Below, piece by piece: positions 1 through 12,740 of a stretch of DNA of 64,000 nt. The number at the start of each line of letters is the position of its first letter. Position 1 is the first letter of the stretch. Origin of the DNA: Blastococcus sp. MG754426 (GTDB taxonomy: Bacteria > Actinomycetota > Actinomycetes > Mycobacteriales > Geodermatophilaceae). The notes below the pieces were generated by a model. It was not told the DNA's origin and did no database searches. It saw nothing but the letters and a program-made list of their open reading frames with translations. Both the position numbers and the translations under genes were made by a program. The stretch spans positions 124,001 through 188,000 of the forward strand of contig NZ_SSXC01000001.1 of NCBI RefSeq assembly GCF_021699055.1. Direction: 5' to 3'.

Positions 1-575
<575 letters not shown>

Positions 576-582
576 CGACGGA

Positions 583-628
583 GTGCGCCGAGGCCGGGTT
601 CCCCGGTCGGGGCCCGGCCTCAGCGCAC
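583..628. terminator. Bidirectional hairpin terminator between glgX and the FHA gene
   Basis: A 16-bp inverted repeat with one mismatch (arms 583-598 and 613-628, left arm GTGCGCCGAGGCCGGG) lies in the 63-bp gap between two convergent genes. It is placed to end transcription from both sides. There is no clear U-run, which is common for actinobacterial terminators. Confidence 0.75.
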
Positions 629-638
629 GTCGTGGACG

Positions 639-1586
639 TCAGTCCTGCGGCTGCTCGAAGGTGATGACGGTCCAGCCGAGCAGCAGGCGGTCGCCGTCGG
701 AGAGCGGGTGGGCCACCCCCGGCTCGAGCTGGGTCCACTCGGTGGCCTCGGGGCCGGCGACGTGGGTGCCGTTGAGCGAGCCCAGGTCGACCAGCGAGAC
801 CTCGCGGCCGTTGCGGGTCAGCGCCGCGTGGGCCGAGGAGAGCACGTTCTGGGTGTCGGCGATCGGCACCGCGCGGGCCGAGCCGCTGGAGACCATCTCG
901 TGGTTGTCGGGACGCCGCCCGAGCACCAGGTCCTCGTCGATCGTGACGACCATGCCGTCGTCGAACCGCAGGATCGGCGCGGCCTCGTTCGCCTCGGGCC
1001 GCCAGAAGGCGGTCTGCTCGCCCGACTCGGGCCGGTCCGCGGCCGCGGCGGCACCGCGGCCGGCGCCGAAACCGGAGTCCGTGCTCGCCGAGAACGACTG
1101 CGCCGGGGCCGCGGCGGGGGCGGCGGCCGCCGTCCCGGCCAGGTGCAGCGTGGCCCCGCCGCCGGGCACGGTGCCCTCGACCAGGTCGTAGCTCACCCCC
1201 GGCGGGGTGCGCGGGGCGGACTGGCCGGGGCCGACGTACAGCGACTGGCCCAGCGAGAAGCCGGTGGCGAGGCTGCCCCCGTCGATCGACGAGCCGGTGA
1301 CCGGGACGCCGTCGACGGCCGGCTGGCCCTTGCCCGCCCACAGCGCGACGCCGGTGCCGGAGTCGGAGGCGAGGACGAGGGCGAACGAGGCGCCACCGGA
1401 GGCCAGGGAGCTCACCTCACCGGCCACGGCGGCCAGCACGCGGTCGGCCCCGGGACCCGACACGCCCAGGCAGGCGTGCAGGGCCGACACGAGGGCGGGC
1501 GAGCCGGGAGCGTCGACCCACAGCAGGCCGCCGCCACGGCGAGCGACGACGGCATCTCCGGGGAGGACTTCACAGCGGTCGGGCAT
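639..1586 (-). CDS. FHA domain protein
   Basis: A 315-residue protein with a C-terminal forkhead-associated domain (about residues 200-315), a phosphothreonine-recognition module. The FHA signatures are all visible: LVLGRRP, then SSAHAALTRN, then DLGSLNGTHV. The N-terminal ~120 residues (starting MPDRCEVLPGDAVV) are rich in Gly/Ala/Val and I do not recognise the fold; a Pro/Ala/Gly linker follows. The ATG at 1586 is preferred over the in-frame start 25 codons upstream because a TAGGCT hexamer sits 7 nt before it, and the extension has non-coding-like composition. It probably acts as a Ser/Thr-kinase effector, but no kinase is nearby and the partner is unknown. It is convergent with glgX. Confidence 0.85.
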   Translation of the reverse strand: MPDRCEVLPGDAVVARRGGGLLWVDAPGSPALVSALHACLGVSGPGADRVLAAVAGEVSSLASGGASFALVLASDSGTGVALWAGKGQPAVDGVPVTGSSIDGGSLATGFSLGQSLYVGPGQSAPRTPPGVSYDLVEGTVPGGGATLHLAGTAAAAPAAAPAQSFSASTDSGFGAGRGAAAAADRPESGEQTAFWRPEANEAAPILRFDDGMVVTIDEDLVLGRRPDNHEMVSSGSARAVPIADTQNVLSSAHAALTRNGREVSLVDLGSLNGTHVAGPEATEWTQLEPGVAHPLSDGDRLLLGWTVITFEQPQD

Positions 1587-1599
1587 GGCGTCCAGCCTA
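1587..1599 (-). promoter_or_regulatory. -10 element for a leaderless FHA transcript
   Basis: TAGGCT (1594-1599, minus strand) is followed by 7 nt and then the ATG. In actinobacteria this spacing puts the transcription start on the start codon itself. No -35 hexamer is obvious. Inferred from sequence only. Confidence 0.5.
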
Positions 1600-1707
1600 G
1601 TGATGCGCGAGCGTTCTGGCTGGCCGCGGGCCACCGCCACGCCGGGGCGCGACGACGTCACACGAGGTCACTGTGACCGGCGTGGCCCGAGTGCCCGCTG
1701 GTTCCCC

Positions 1708-4257
1708 TCAGGCCGTGCTCACCACACCGAGCTCCGCCGGGTCGGCCAGGTGCTCGGAGTGCGGGAGCACCCGCACCGTGTAGCCGAACGCACCCGTCCG
1801 CTCCAGCGGCAGCGTGGCGGTGAACCAGTGCCGCGAACCGTCGGTCTGCTCGTGGCTCATCGGCACCGTGGTCACCTCGTGCAGGCCGTCGGCGTCGTCG
1901 ACCCGGCCGTAGGCCGCCTGCACCTCGACGTCGTCGGGCTGCAGCCCGGGCAGCTGCACCTCCGCGCGCAGGGCCAGGGTCGAGCCGATCTCCGGCGTGT
2001 CGCCGCCCCCGGTGGCCTCCACGTGCGCAACCCGGACGTCGTGCCAGTGGGCCAGCAGGTGCGCCCGCCAGGAGGCCTCGGTGCGCGCCGGCGCGTACCC
2101 CTCGGCCGCCATCGCCCGGGCCGAGCCCGCGGCCGGCACGTACAGGTTGCGGACGTAGTCGCGCACCATGCGGGTGGCGAGCACCCGCGGGCCGGTCTCC
2201 CGGAGCGTGTGCCGCACCATCTCGACCCACCGGCCGGGGATGCCGTCGTGGTCGGTCTCGTAGAAGCGGGGCAGCACCTGGGTCTCGAGCAGGTCGTAGA
2301 TCGCCCGGGCCTCGACCTCGTCACGGCGGTCGGGGTCGGCGACGCCGTCCGCCGTCGGGATCGCCCAGCCGTTCTGGCCGTCGAACCACTCGTCCCACCA
2401 CCCGTCGCGGATGGAGAGGTTCAGCCCGCCGTTGAGCGCCGCCTTCATGCCCGAGGTGCCGCACGCCTCCAGCGGGCGCAGCGGGTTGTTCAGCCAGACG
2501 TCGCAGCCCCAGTAGAGGTAGCGGGCCATGCCGATGTCGTAGCCCGGCAGGAAGGCGATGCGGTGCCGGATCTCCGGGTCGTCGGCGAAGGCGACCATCT
2601 GCTGGATGAGCTTCTTGCCGCCGTCGTCGGCCGGGTGGCTCTTGCCGGCGATGACGAGCTGGACCGGTCGCTCGGGGTCCAGCAGGAGCGCCTTGAGCCG
2701 TGCGGGGTCGCGCAGCATCAGCGTGAGCCGCTTGTAGGAGGGCACCCGCCGGGCGAAGCCGATGGTGAGCACGTCGGGGTCGAGGACCTGGTCGGTCCAG
2801 CCGACCTCGGCCGCGGTGGCCCCCCGCGAGAGCGCGGTGTCCCGGACGCGCCGGCGCACCTCGTCGACGAGGCGGGCGCGCAGCATGCGCCGGGTGCCCC
2901 ACAGCTCGGCGGCCGGGATGCGGTCGACCCCGTCGAAGTGCACCTCGCCGTCGACCTCCACCGGGTCGCCCTGGCTGGAGGTCTGCGTGCCCATCTCGAC
3001 CAGCTCGCGCGCGGTCCAGGTGGGGGCGTGCACCCCGTTGGTGATCGAGCCGATGGGCACGTCGCCCTCGTCGAAGCCGGGCCACAGGTCGTTGAACATG
3101 CCCCGGCTGACGTGCCCGTGCAGCCGGCTCACGCCGTTGGCCCGCTGCCCCAGGCGCAGCCCCATGTGGGCCATGTTGAACTTCGCCGGGTCGTCCTCCG
3201 CGCCCAGCGGCAGCAGCTGGTCCATCGGCACGCCGAACCCGGCGAAGTAGCGCTCGATCAGCGCCTTGGGGAACCGGTCGATGCCCGCCGGCACCGGGGT
3301 GTGCGTCGTGAACACCGTGCCCGCGCGGACGGCCTGCAGCGCCTCGGCGAAGCTCAGGCCGTGCGCCTCGCTGAGCTCGCGGATGCGCTCGACGCCCTGG
3401 AAGCCGGCGTGACCCTCGTTGGCGTGGAAGACCTCCGGCTGCGGGGTGCCGGTCGAGGAGCAGTGGGCGCGCACCGCCCGCACCCCGCCGATGCCCAGCA
3501 GCATCTCCTGCCGCAGGCGGTGGTCCTCGTCGCCGCCGTAGAGCCGGTCGGTGACCAGCCGCTCGGCGGGTGCGTTCTCCTCGATGTCGCTGTCGAGCAG
3601 GAGCAGCGAGACCCGGCCCACCTGGGCGCGCCAGACGTGGGCGTGCAGCGTGCGCCCCTCGGGCAGCGGCACGGTGATGACCACGGCCGAGCCGTCCGCC
3701 TGGCGGACCAGCTTGATCGGCAGGCCGTGCGGGTCCAGCGACGGGTAGTGCTCGAGCTGCCAGCCGTCGGCGGACAGCCCCTGGCTGAAGTAGCCGGCCC
3801 GGTAGAGCAGGCCCACCCCGATCAGCGGGACGCCGAGGTCCGAGGCCGCCTTGAGGTGGTCGCCGGCGAGGATGCCGAGCCCACCGGAGTACTGCGGCAG
3901 CACCTCCGTGATGCCGAACTCGGCGGAGAAGTAGGCGATGCTGCGCGGCGCCTCGTCGCCCAGCGACTGGTACCAGCGGGGCGTGCTGAGGTACTCCTCC
4001 AGGTCGTCGACGGCGTCGGTGAGCCGGCGGACGAAGCGGCGGTCCTTGGCCAGCGTGGCCAGCCGCTCGGCCGAGACCTCGCCGAGCACCTTGACCGGGT
4101 CGCCGCCGCAGCGGCGCCACAGGTCGGGGTCCAGCGCCTCGAAGAGATCACGGGACTCGGCGTGCCAGGACCAGCGGAGGTTCATCACCAGCTGGGACAG
4201 GGGCAGGAGCGGCTCCGGCAGAGCCGCGCGGACGGTGAACCGGCGGAGTGCTCGCAC
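1708..4257 (-). CDS. glgP: Alpha-glucan (glycogen/maltodextrin) phosphorylase
   Basis: An 849-residue GT35 phosphorylase that releases glucose 1-phosphate from the non-reducing ends of alpha-1,4-glucans. The N-terminal MNLRWSWHAESRDLF block and the length match the actinobacterial/archaeal-type alpha-glucan phosphorylase group rather than E. coli GlgP. The pyridoxal-phosphate lysine lies in CGTSGMKAALNGGLN near residue 600, with RDGWWDEWF after it. Other conserved blocks include AYFSAEFGITEVLPQYSGGLG near the N-terminus and HANEGHAGF. Translation starts at GTG 4257. It is divergent from glgE across 146 bp, an arrangement also found in mycobacteria (glgP beside glgE/glgB). It opposes the GlgE route by consuming the polymer. 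Confidence 0.96.
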   Translation of the reverse strand: MRALRRFTVRAALPEPLLPLSQLVMNLRWSWHAESRDLFEALDPDLWRRCGGDPVKVLGEVSAERLATLAKDRRFVRRLTDAVDDLEEYLSTPRWYQSLGDEAPRSIAYFSAEFGITEVLPQYSGGLGILAGDHLKAASDLGVPLIGVGLLYRAGYFSQGLSADGWQLEHYPSLDPHGLPIKLVRQADGSAVVITVPLPEGRTLHAHVWRAQVGRVSLLLLDSDIEENAPAERLVTDRLYGGDEDHRLRQEMLLGIGGVRAVRAHCSSTGTPQPEVFHANEGHAGFQGVERIRELSEAHGLSFAEALQAVRAGTVFTTHTPVPAGIDRFPKALIERYFAGFGVPMDQLLPLGAEDDPAKFNMAHMGLRLGQRANGVSRLHGHVSRGMFNDLWPGFDEGDVPIGSITNGVHAPTWTARELVEMGTQTSSQGDPVEVDGEVHFDGVDRIPAAELWGTRRMLRARLVDEVRRRVRDTALSRGATAAEVGWTDQVLDPDVLTIGFARRVPSYKRLTLMLRDPARLKALLLDPERPVQLVIAGKSHPADDGGKKLIQQMVAFADDPEIRHRIAFLPGYDIGMARYLYWGCDVWLNNPLRPLEACGTSGMKAALNGGLNLSIRDGWWDEWFDGQNGWAIPTADGVADPDRRDEVEARAIYDLLETQVLPRFYETDHDGIPGRWVEMVRHTLRETGPRVLATRMVRDYVRNLYVPAAGSARAMAAEGYAPARTEASWRAHLLAHWHDVRVAHVEATGGGDTPEIGSTLALRAEVQLPGLQPDDVEVQAAYGRVDDADGLHEVTTVPMSHEQTDGSRHWFTATLPLERTGAFGYTVRVLPHSEHLADPAELGVVSTA

Positions 4258-4269
4258 CGGGCGAGCCTA
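4258..4269 (-). promoter_or_regulatory. Leaderless -10 for glgP
   Basis: TAGGCT (4264-4269, minus strand) lies exactly 6 nt before the GTG start of glgP. The same hexamer and spacing recur at other genes here. No Shine-Dalgarno is visible. On the other strand TAGCGT (4390-4395) stands 8 nt before glgE, so the 146-bp divergent gap appears to hold two separate promoters. Confidence 0.5.
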
Positions 4270-4403
4270 ACGAGATCCGGGCCCACCGGCAGGTGCGTCG
4301 CGCACCGTCCACGGGGCGCGCCCCAGCCCGGACGGGTGACCCCCGGGAGCCGGATCGGCCGCCGAGATGCTGGTGAGGCGGCAGCTCAGTAGCGTGGTCG
4401 GCG

Positions 4404-6437
4404 ATGACTGGCCGCGCTGATCTCCGCCTCGGCATCACCGATGTCGCCCCCGTCGTGTCCTGCGGGTCCTTCTCCGCCCGCGCCGTGATCGGTGAGCACG
4501 TCCCGATCACGGCCACCGTCTTCCGCGAGGGCCACGACGCCGTCGCGGCCAACGTCGTCTGGACGCCGCCGGGCGGCGACGAGGCGGGCGGACCCTTCCT
4601 CCGCATGGCCAAGCTGCCACCCGAGCCCGACCGGTGGCTGACCACCGTCGTGCCCGACCGCGAGGGGCTGTGGACCTTCCGTGTCGAGGCGTGGAGCGAC
4701 CCTCTCTCCACCTGGCGGCACCACGTCGAGGTGAAGGTCGAGGCGGGGCAGGGCCCCGACGAGCTGGCCAACGACCTCGAGGAGGGCGCCCGGCTGCTCG
4801 ACCGGGTGGCCGCCGAGGCCGAGGAGGACTGGCGCGGCCGCGTCGAGGCCGCCGCCGCCGCGCTGCGGGACACCTCGCAGGAGCTCACCGTCCGCATCGC
4901 ACCCGCGCTCGCCGCCGGCCTGCAGCGCTACCTGCACGAGCACCCGGTGCGCGAGCTGGTCACCCGCTCGCAGCCCTACGAGGTGTGGGTGGACCGCAAG
5001 GAGGCGCTGTTCGGCTCCTGGTACGAGTTCTTCCCGCGGTCGGAGGGCCCCGTGGTGGCCGGGGTGCCCACCCACGGCACCTTCACCACGGCCGCCGACC
5101 GGCTGCCCGCCGTCGCCGAGATGGGCTTCGACGTCGTCTACCTGCCGCCGATCCACCCGATCGGCAGGGTGAACCGCAAGGGACCCAACTCCAGCCAGTT
5201 CCCCGGCGGCAACCCGCACGAGGTCGGCCCGGACGACGTGGGCTCGCCGTGGGCGATCGGCAGCGCCGAGGGCGGGCACGACGCGGTCCACCCGCAGCTG
5301 GGCACCATGGACGACTTCACGGCCTTCGTCGCCCGCACCCGCGAGCTGGGCATGGAGGTGGCGCTGGACTTCGCGCTGCAGGCCGCGCCGGACCACCCGT
5401 GGGTGGCCGAGCACCCGGAGTGGTTCACCACCAAGCCCGACGGCACGATCGCCTACGCGGAGAACCCGCCGAAGAAGTACCAGGACATCTACCCGGTCAA
5501 CTTCGACAACGACCCCGAGGGCATCTACGCCGAGTGCCGCCGGGTCATCCAGGTGTGGGTCGACGCCGGGGTCAAGATCTTCCGCGTCGACAACCCGCAC
5601 ACCAAGCCGCTCAACTTCTGGCACTGGCTGATCTGGGACGTCAAGCAGAGCCACCCGGACGTGCTCTTCCTCGCCGAGGCGTTCACCCGGCCGGCGATGA
5701 TGCACCAGCTCGCCCGGCTCGGTTTCACGCAGTCCTACACCTACTTCACCTGGCGCACGGGGCGCCAGGAGCTGGAGGAGTACGGCCGGGAGCTGGCGTC
5801 CAACAGCCACTACATGCGGCCGAACTTCTTCGTGAACACCCCGGACATCCTCCACGAGTCGCTGCAGTTCGGCGGCCCGCCGATGTTCAAGATCCGCGCC
5901 GTGCTCGCCTCGATGATGAGCCCGACCTGGGGCGTCTACTCCGGCTTCGAGCTGTTCGAGCACGTGGCCGTGAAGCCCGGCAGCGAGGAGTACCTCGACA
6001 GCGAGAAGTACGTGCTCCGGCCGCGCGACTGGGCCGGCGCCGAGGCCTCGGGGCGGAGCCTCGCCCCCTACCTGCGGCGGCTGAACGAGGTGCGCCGGGC
6101 CCACCCCGCGCTGCAGCAGCTGCGCACGCTGCGGTTCCACCAGGTCGACAACCCCAACCTGCTCTGCTTCTCCAAGACCGACCCGGCGTCCGACGACGCC
6201 GTCCTGGTCGTCGTGAACCTGTCCAGCCGGGACACGCAGATCGGGACGACGGCGCTGGACCTCCCGGCGCTCGGCCTGGACTGGCACGAGCGCTTCGGGG
6301 TCACCGACGAGCTGACCGGCGCCCGGTACGACTGGGGCCAGTTCAACTACGTGGAGCTCGACCCCTACCGGGAGCCGGCGCACGTCTTCGCGCTGAGCTT
6401 CCCGCGCTCCGTCCAGTTCCCCCCGCCCGTCGCCTAG
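4404..6437 (+). CDS. glgE: Alpha-1,4-glucan:maltose-1-phosphate maltosyltransferase GlgE
   Basis: A 677-residue GH13_3 enzyme that transfers maltosyl units from maltose 1-phosphate onto linear alpha-glucan. The family order is present: an N-terminal beta domain, a helical segment (~residues 120-200), then the TIM barrel with [11 protein letters not shown]. The nucleophile Asp is in [12 protein letters not shown] and the acid/base Glu is in FLAEAFTRP, as in characterised Streptomyces and Mycobacterium GlgE. The length is normal for the family. treS, mak and glgB follow on the same strand, so substrate supply and product branching are encoded together. In mycobacteria glgE is essential because maltose 1-phosphate accumulation is toxic; whether that holds here is unknown. 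Confidence 0.97.
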   Translation: MTGRADLRLGITDVAPVVSCGSFSARAVIGEHVPITATVFREGHDAVAANVVWTPPGGDEAGGPFLRMAKLPPEPDRWLTTVVPDREGLWTFRVEAWSDPLSTWRHHVEVKVEAGQGPDELANDLEEGARLLDRVAAEAEEDWRGRVEAAAAALRDTSQELTVRIAPALAAGLQRYLHEHPVRELVTRSQPYEVWVDRKEALFGSWYEFFPRSEGPVVAGVPTHGTFTTAADRLPAVAEMGFDVVYLPPIHPIGRVNRKGPNSSQFPGGNPHEVGPDDVGSPWAIGSAEGGHDAVHPQLGTMDDFTAFVARTRELGMEVALDFALQAAPDHPWVAEHPEWFTTKPDGTIAYAENPPKKYQDIYPVNFDNDPEGIYAECRRVIQVWVDAGVKIFRVDNPHTKPLNFWHWLIWDVKQSHPDVLFLAEAFTRPAMMHQLARLGFTQSYTYFTWRTGRQELEEYGRELASNSHYMRPNFFVNTPDILHESLQFGGPPMFKIRAVLASMMSPTWGVYSGFELFEHVAVKPGSEEYLDSEKYVLRPRDWAGAEASGRSLAPYLRRLNEVRRAHPALQQLRTLRFHQVDNPNLLCFSKTDPASDDAVLVVVNLSSRDTQIGTTALDLPALGLDWHERFGVTDELTGARYDWGQFNYVELDPYREPAHVFALSFPRSVQFPPPVA

Positions 6438-6530
6438 CGAGATCGATCTCCGGCCCCGTCCCGGGTCCCACCCCGAGCCAGCGAGGGTGGGCCGGCGGGG
6501 TCCTCCCACCGAGAGGGGAACCCGCTCCCG

Positions 6531-8344
<1,814 letters not shown>

Positions 8345-8348
<4 letters not shown>

Positions 8349-9727
8349 GCGCCGATCCCCGAACCGCGCTGACCGACCTCTTCCGCGACTGGATCCCGCA
8401 CCAGCGGTGGTTCGGCGGGAAGGGCCGCGAGTGGGCCGAGGTCACCGAGGACGGGTTCTTCCTCGACCGCGGCAACCCGGTGCTCTCGGTGCACCGCGTG
8501 CGCATCCGGTACACCGACGACGTCGTCGAGACCTACCTGGTGCCGCTGTCCTGGCGCGACCACCCGGCCGAGGACCTGGAGACCGCGCTGGTCGGGGCGG
8601 TGTCCAACGAGGGCACCGAGACCTACGCCTACGACGCGATGCGCGACCGGGAGTCCACCGCGCCGTGGCTGATCCACCTGGCCCAGGGCTCGACCATCGG
8701 GCCGATGCGCTTCACCCCGGCCGGGGAGGGCGACATCCCCGAGGGGCTGCCGGGCGACATCGTCTCCACCGAGCAGAGCAACACCTCGCTGGTCTACGGC
8801 CAGGAGGCGATCCTGAAGCTCTTCCGCCGGCTGGAGCCGGGGCTCAACCCCGACGTCGAGATCCACGACGCCCTCCGCCGGGCGGACAACCCGCACATCG
8901 CCGCGCTGCTGGGCCACGTCGAGATCGACGACGCGCAGGGCGGCGACCCGGCGACGGTCGCCATGCTGCAGACCTTCGTCCCGAACGCCAGCGACGGCTG
9001 GCGGCTGGCCACCGCCAGCGTCCGGGACCTCTACGCCGAGGGCGACCTGCACGCCGACGAGGTCGGCGGGGACTTCGCCGCCGACAGCGAGCGGCTCGGC
9101 GCCGCGACGGCCTCGGTGCACGCCGACCTGGCGCAGGTCCTGCCCACCGAGCAGGCCGAGCCCGGCTGGCTGGCTACCGTCGCCCAGCAGATGTCGGACC
9201 GGCTGGACGCCGCCACGGAGATCGTGCCGCAGCTGCGGGAGCACGCCGAGGCGCTGCGGCAGGTGTACGCCGCCGTCGCCGGCAGCGCGGAGCCGGTGGT
9301 GCGCCAGCGGGTGCACGGCGACCTCCACCTGGGGCAGGTGCTGCGCACCGCCACGGGCTGGATCATCCTCGACTTCGAGGGCGAGCCGGCCCGCCCGCTG
9401 GCCGCCCGCCGCGAGCTCGACAGCCCGCTGCGCGACGTCGCCGGGATGCTCCGCAGCTTCGACTACGCCGCCCGGCACCTGCTCGTCGAGCTGCCGGAGG
9501 ACTCCCAGCGGGAGTACCGCGCCCAGGAGTGGGCGGCCCGCAACCGGGCCGCGTTCTGCGCGGGGTACTCCGAGGCCAGCGGCATGGACCCCTGCGGTGA
9601 GTCACCACTCCTCCGGGCGTTCGAGGCGGACAAGGCGGTTTACGAATGCGTCTACGAGGCGAGGAACCGTCCGCACTGGCTGATGATCCCGCTCCAGTCG
9701 ATCGCCCGGCTCGCCGGCCGCGACTGA
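8345..9727 (+). CDS. mak: Maltokinase (Pep2/Mak)
   Basis: A 460-residue ATP-dependent maltokinase making maltose 1-phosphate, the GlgE donor. The N-terminus [21 protein letters not shown] is the hallmark cap of the family. The C-lobe has the aminoglycoside-phosphotransferase-like catalytic loop [11 protein letters not shown] and the metal-binding segment ILDFEGEP. The ATG at 8345 overlaps the treS stop; the open frame upstream is out-of-frame treS sequence. This tight coupling supports channelling of TreS-made maltose into phosphorylation. Confidence 0.96.
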
Positions 9728-9779
9728 GCCCCCGAACCGACGGACCAGAGCACCGAGAACGGACGAGGACGGCGAGACG

Positions 9780-12620
9780 ATGACGACCGACGACCGAGGC
9801 GACAGCCCCGTGGCCGGCAAGGACGATCTGCAGCGCGCCGTGGAGGAGAAGGTGGCGCAGGCGGAGGCGGCCGCGGGCAGCGAGCCACCGGTGAACGCCG
9901 AGCCGGCCAAGAAGACGACGAAGCGCGCCGCCGCCAAGAAGGCGGCGCCGGCGAAGAAGGCCGCAGCCGCCAAGAAGGCGGCCCCGGCCAAGAAGACGGC
10001 CCCGGCCAAGAAGGCGGCCACGGCCGACGCGGCCACCGGCACCAGGGCGACGGCGGCCAAGCGGTCCACGGCCAAGAAGGCCGCCGCCGCACCCACCGCC
10101 ACCGAGGCCACCCCGGAGCCCGGCAGCGAGGACACCGAGGTCACCGCCAACCCGGTGGTCGCGCCGGCGCCGATCGCCGAGCCCGGTGACGGTACCGGCG
10201 CCCCGGCCGGCCAGCCGGTCGCCCCCGACCCCGACCCGGCGACGCCGCCCACCCCGCAGGCGCCGGACGAGGACCGGGCCGGCTCCGCCGAACCCGCCGC
10301 GCCGGTCGTCCCCGCCGACGTCTCCCCTGCCGACGCCGCCGCGCCCGCCGGTGGCACCACCGCCGGCGCGGCCGGGGACACCGGCGTCGAGGAGTTCGGC
10401 GAGGAGGACCTGCGGGCGATCGTCGAGGGCTGGTCGCGCGACCCCCACCGCATCCTCGGCGCCCACCGCACCGCCGAGGGCTGGGCGGTGCGCACGCTGC
10501 GCCCCGACGCGGTGAGCGTCGCCGTCCTCGACGAGGACGGCAGCCGCCACGAGGCCGGGCAGCTGCACGGGGGCGGCATCTACGAGGCGACCCTCCCCCG
10601 CCAGCCCGGGGACTACCGGATCGAGGTCGTCTACGGCGACGGCCAGGGCGGGACGACGACGCACACGGTCGACGACCCCTTCCGCTGGCTGCCCACCCTG
10701 GGGCCGGTCGACGAGCACCTCATCCGCGAGGGGCGCCACGAGCGGCTGTGGGAGGTGCTCGGCGCGCACGTGCGGCGCTACGAGACCCCGCGCGGCACCG
10801 TCGAGGGCGTCTCCTTCGCCGTCTGGGCGCCCAGCGCGCAGGGCGTCAAGGTCACCGGCGACTTCGACTACTGGCAGGCCCGCGCCTACCCCATGCGGAT
10901 GCTCGGCTCCTCCGGCGTCTGGGAGATCTTCGTCCCGGGCGTGCAGGTGGGCACCCGGTACCGCTACCACGTCCTGGGCGCCGACGGCACGTGGCGGGAG
11001 AAGGCCGACCCGCTCGCGTTCGCCACGGAGGTGCCGCCGCTGAACGCCTCCGTCGTCACCGAGTCCACCTACGAGTGGGCCGACGACGCCTGGCTCGAGC
11101 AGCGCGCCGAGGCCGGGTGGCACCAGCGCCCGATGAGCGTCTACGAGGTGCACGCCGGTTCGTGGCGCCAGGGCCTGTCCTACCGCGAGATGGCCGACCA
11201 GCTCGTCGACTACGTCCGCGACGCAGGGTTCACCCACATCGAGTTCATGCCGCTCGCGGAGCACCCGTTCGGCGGCTCCTGGGGCTACCAGGTCACCTCC
11301 TACTACGCGCCGACGTCCCGCTACGGCACCCCGGACGACCTGCGCTACCTGATCGACCGGGCGCACCAGGCCGGCATCGGCGTCATCGTGGACTGGGTGC
11401 CCGCCCACTTCCCCAAGGACGAGTGGGCGCTGGCCCGCTTCGACGGCACCTCGCTCTACGAGCACGGCGACCCGCGCCGGGGCGAGCAGCTGGACTGGGG
11501 CACCTACGTCTTCGACTTCGGCCGCTCCGAGGTCCGCAACTTCCTCGTCGCCAACGCGCTGTACTGGTGCAAGGAGTTCCACGTCGACGGCATCCGCGTC
11601 GACGCGGTCGCCTCGATGCTCTACCTGGACTACTCCCGCAGCGAGTGGGTGCCCAACCAGTACGGCGGGCGGGAGAACCTGGAGGCGGTCGCCTTCCTCC
11701 AGGAGTTCAACGCGACCGTCTACCGCGAGGTCCCCGGCGTCGTGACGATCGCCGAGGAGTCCACCGCCTGGCCGGGCGTCACCCGGCCCACCCACCTGGG
11801 CGGCCTGGGCTTCGGCTTCAAGTGGAACATGGGCTGGATGCACGACTCGCTCTCCTACGTGGAGCGCGAGCCGATCTACCGCAGCTACCACCACGGCCAG
11901 CTCACGTTCTCGATGCACTACGCGTACAGCGAGAACTACGTCCTGCCGATCAGCCACGACGAGGTCGTGTACGGCAAGGGCTCCATGCTGCGGAAGATGC
12001 CCGGGGACCGGTGGCAGCAGCTGGCCAACCTGCGCGCCTACCTGGCCTACATGTGGGCCCACCCGGGCAAGCAGCTGCTGTTCATGGGGTCGGAGTTCGC
12101 CCAGGACTCGGAGTGGGCGGAGAGCCGCTCGCTGGACTGGTGGCACCTCGACGACCCCGCGCACCGCGGCATGCTGCAGCTGGTCACCGACCTCAACGGC
12201 CGCTACAAGGAGTGCGACGCCCTCTGGTCGCAGGACGTCGACCCGGCCGGGTTCCAGTGGATCGACGCCAACGACGCCTCGGGCAACGTGCTGTCCTTCC
12301 TGCGCTACGGCGCCGCGCCGCAGAACGCGTCCCCCGCCGCCGCGGCGGAGGGTGAGGAGCAGACCGGGGCCGCGGAGGGCTCGGTGCTGGCCTGCGTCGT
12401 CAACTTCTCCGGCGCCCCGCACCACGAGTACCGGATCGGGCTGCCCCGCCCCGGCCAGTGGCGCGAGGTGCTCAACACCGACGCCGAGGGGTACGGCGGC
12501 TCCGGCGTCGGCAACTACGGCGGCATCGAGGCCGAGCCGGAGCCCTGGCACGGCCAGCCGTACTCGGCGACGATCTCCGCCCCGCCGCTGGGCACCGTCT
12601 GGTTCCTGCACGAGGGCTGA
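9780..12620 (+). CDS. glgB: 1,4-alpha-glucan branching enzyme GlgB with a Lys/Ala-rich histone-like N-terminal extension
   Basis: A 946-residue GH13_9 branching enzyme that introduces alpha-1,6 branches into the GlgE product. The core (from ~residue 208, [20 protein letters not shown]) holds N1, CBM48 and catalytic domains. Nucleophile Asp is in [17 protein letters not shown], acid Glu in [12 protein letters not shown], and [14 protein letters not shown] is intact. Unusually, residues ~43-100 are KKAAPAKKA-type repeats like the tails of actinobacterial HU or histone H1, followed by ~100 Pro/Ala/acidic residues. Bacterial GlgB proteins are typically ~630-760 residues. A second small Ala/Glu-rich insert lies near residue 850. 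The start (ATG 9780) is the only plausible one before the repeats. Two hairpins follow the stop. Confidence 0.95.
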   Translation: MTTDDRGDSPVAGKDDLQRAVEEKVAQAEAAAGSEPPVNAEPAKKTTKRAAAKKAAPAKKAAAAKKAAPAKKTAPAKKAATADAATGTRATAAKRSTAKKAAAAPTATEATPEPGSEDTEVTANPVVAPAPIAEPGDGTGAPAGQPVAPDPDPATPPTPQAPDEDRAGSAEPAAPVVPADVSPADAAAPAGGTTAGAAGDTGVEEFGEEDLRAIVEGWSRDPHRILGAHRTAEGWAVRTLRPDAVSVAVLDEDGSRHEAGQLHGGGIYEATLPRQPGDYRIEVVYGDGQGGTTTHTVDDPFRWLPTLGPVDEHLIREGRHERLWEVLGAHVRRYETPRGTVEGVSFAVWAPSAQGVKVTGDFDYWQARAYPMRMLGSSGVWEIFVPGVQVGTRYRYHVLGADGTWREKADPLAFATEVPPLNASVVTESTYEWADDAWLEQRAEAGWHQRPMSVYEVHAGSWRQGLSYREMADQLVDYVRDAGFTHIEFMPLAEHPFGGSWGYQVTSYYAPTSRYGTPDDLRYLIDRAHQAGIGVIVDWVPAHFPKDEWALARFDGTSLYEHGDPRRGEQLDWGTYVFDFGRSEVRNFLVANALYWCKEFHVDGIRVDAVASMLYLDYSRSEWVPNQYGGRENLEAVAFLQEFNATVYREVPGVVTIAEESTAWPGVTRPTHLGGLGFGFKWNMGWMHDSLSYVEREPIYRSYHHGQLTFSMHYAYSENYVLPISHDEVVYGKGSMLRKMPGDRWQQLANLRAYLAYMWAHPGKQLLFMGSEFAQDSEWAESRSLDWWHLDDPAHRGMLQLVTDLNGRYKECDALWSQDVDPAGFQWIDANDASGNVLSFLRYGAAPQNASPAAAAEGEEQTGAAEGSVLACVVNFSGAPHHEYRIGLPRPGQWREVLNTDAEGYGGSGVGNYGGIEAEPEPWHGQPYSATISAPPLGTVWFLHEG
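9906..10080 (+). repeat. Degenerate AAGAAGGC-rich repeats coding the Glg[10 protein letters not shown] tail
   Basis: This stretch repeats variants of GCCAAGAAGGCG and codes alternating Lys-Lys/Ala/Pro blocks. It is in frame with glgB and continuous with it. It is the most A-rich coding stretch in this part of the window because of the AAG codons. Confidence 0.8.
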
Positions 12621-12633
12621 TCCCCGATCCGAC

Positions 12634-12695
12634 CCACCCCGACCGCGCCGCTCCGGTGCGGCCGGGGTGGTGCCCGGTCCGCCGGAGCACCGGGC
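12634..12695 (+). terminator. Two consecutive hairpins after glgB
   Basis: First hairpin: CCACCCCGACCGC (12634-12646) pairs with 12658-12670 with one mismatch. Second: GCCCGGT (12672-12678) pairs perfectly with ACCGGGC (12689-12695). They lie just after the glgB stop and before the next gene, so they probably end the glycogen operon. Confidence 0.65.
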
Positions 12696-12740
12696 ATGCT
12701 GTGCGGCGCACGCCCGCCCGCCCGTGGAGGAACGCCCCCG

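Noticed and set aside
9906-10080. Repeats in glgB as a separate histone-like gene
   Set aside because: The Lys/Ala region is in frame with the branching-enzyme domain with no stop between and no internal start with a ribosome-binding site was seen.
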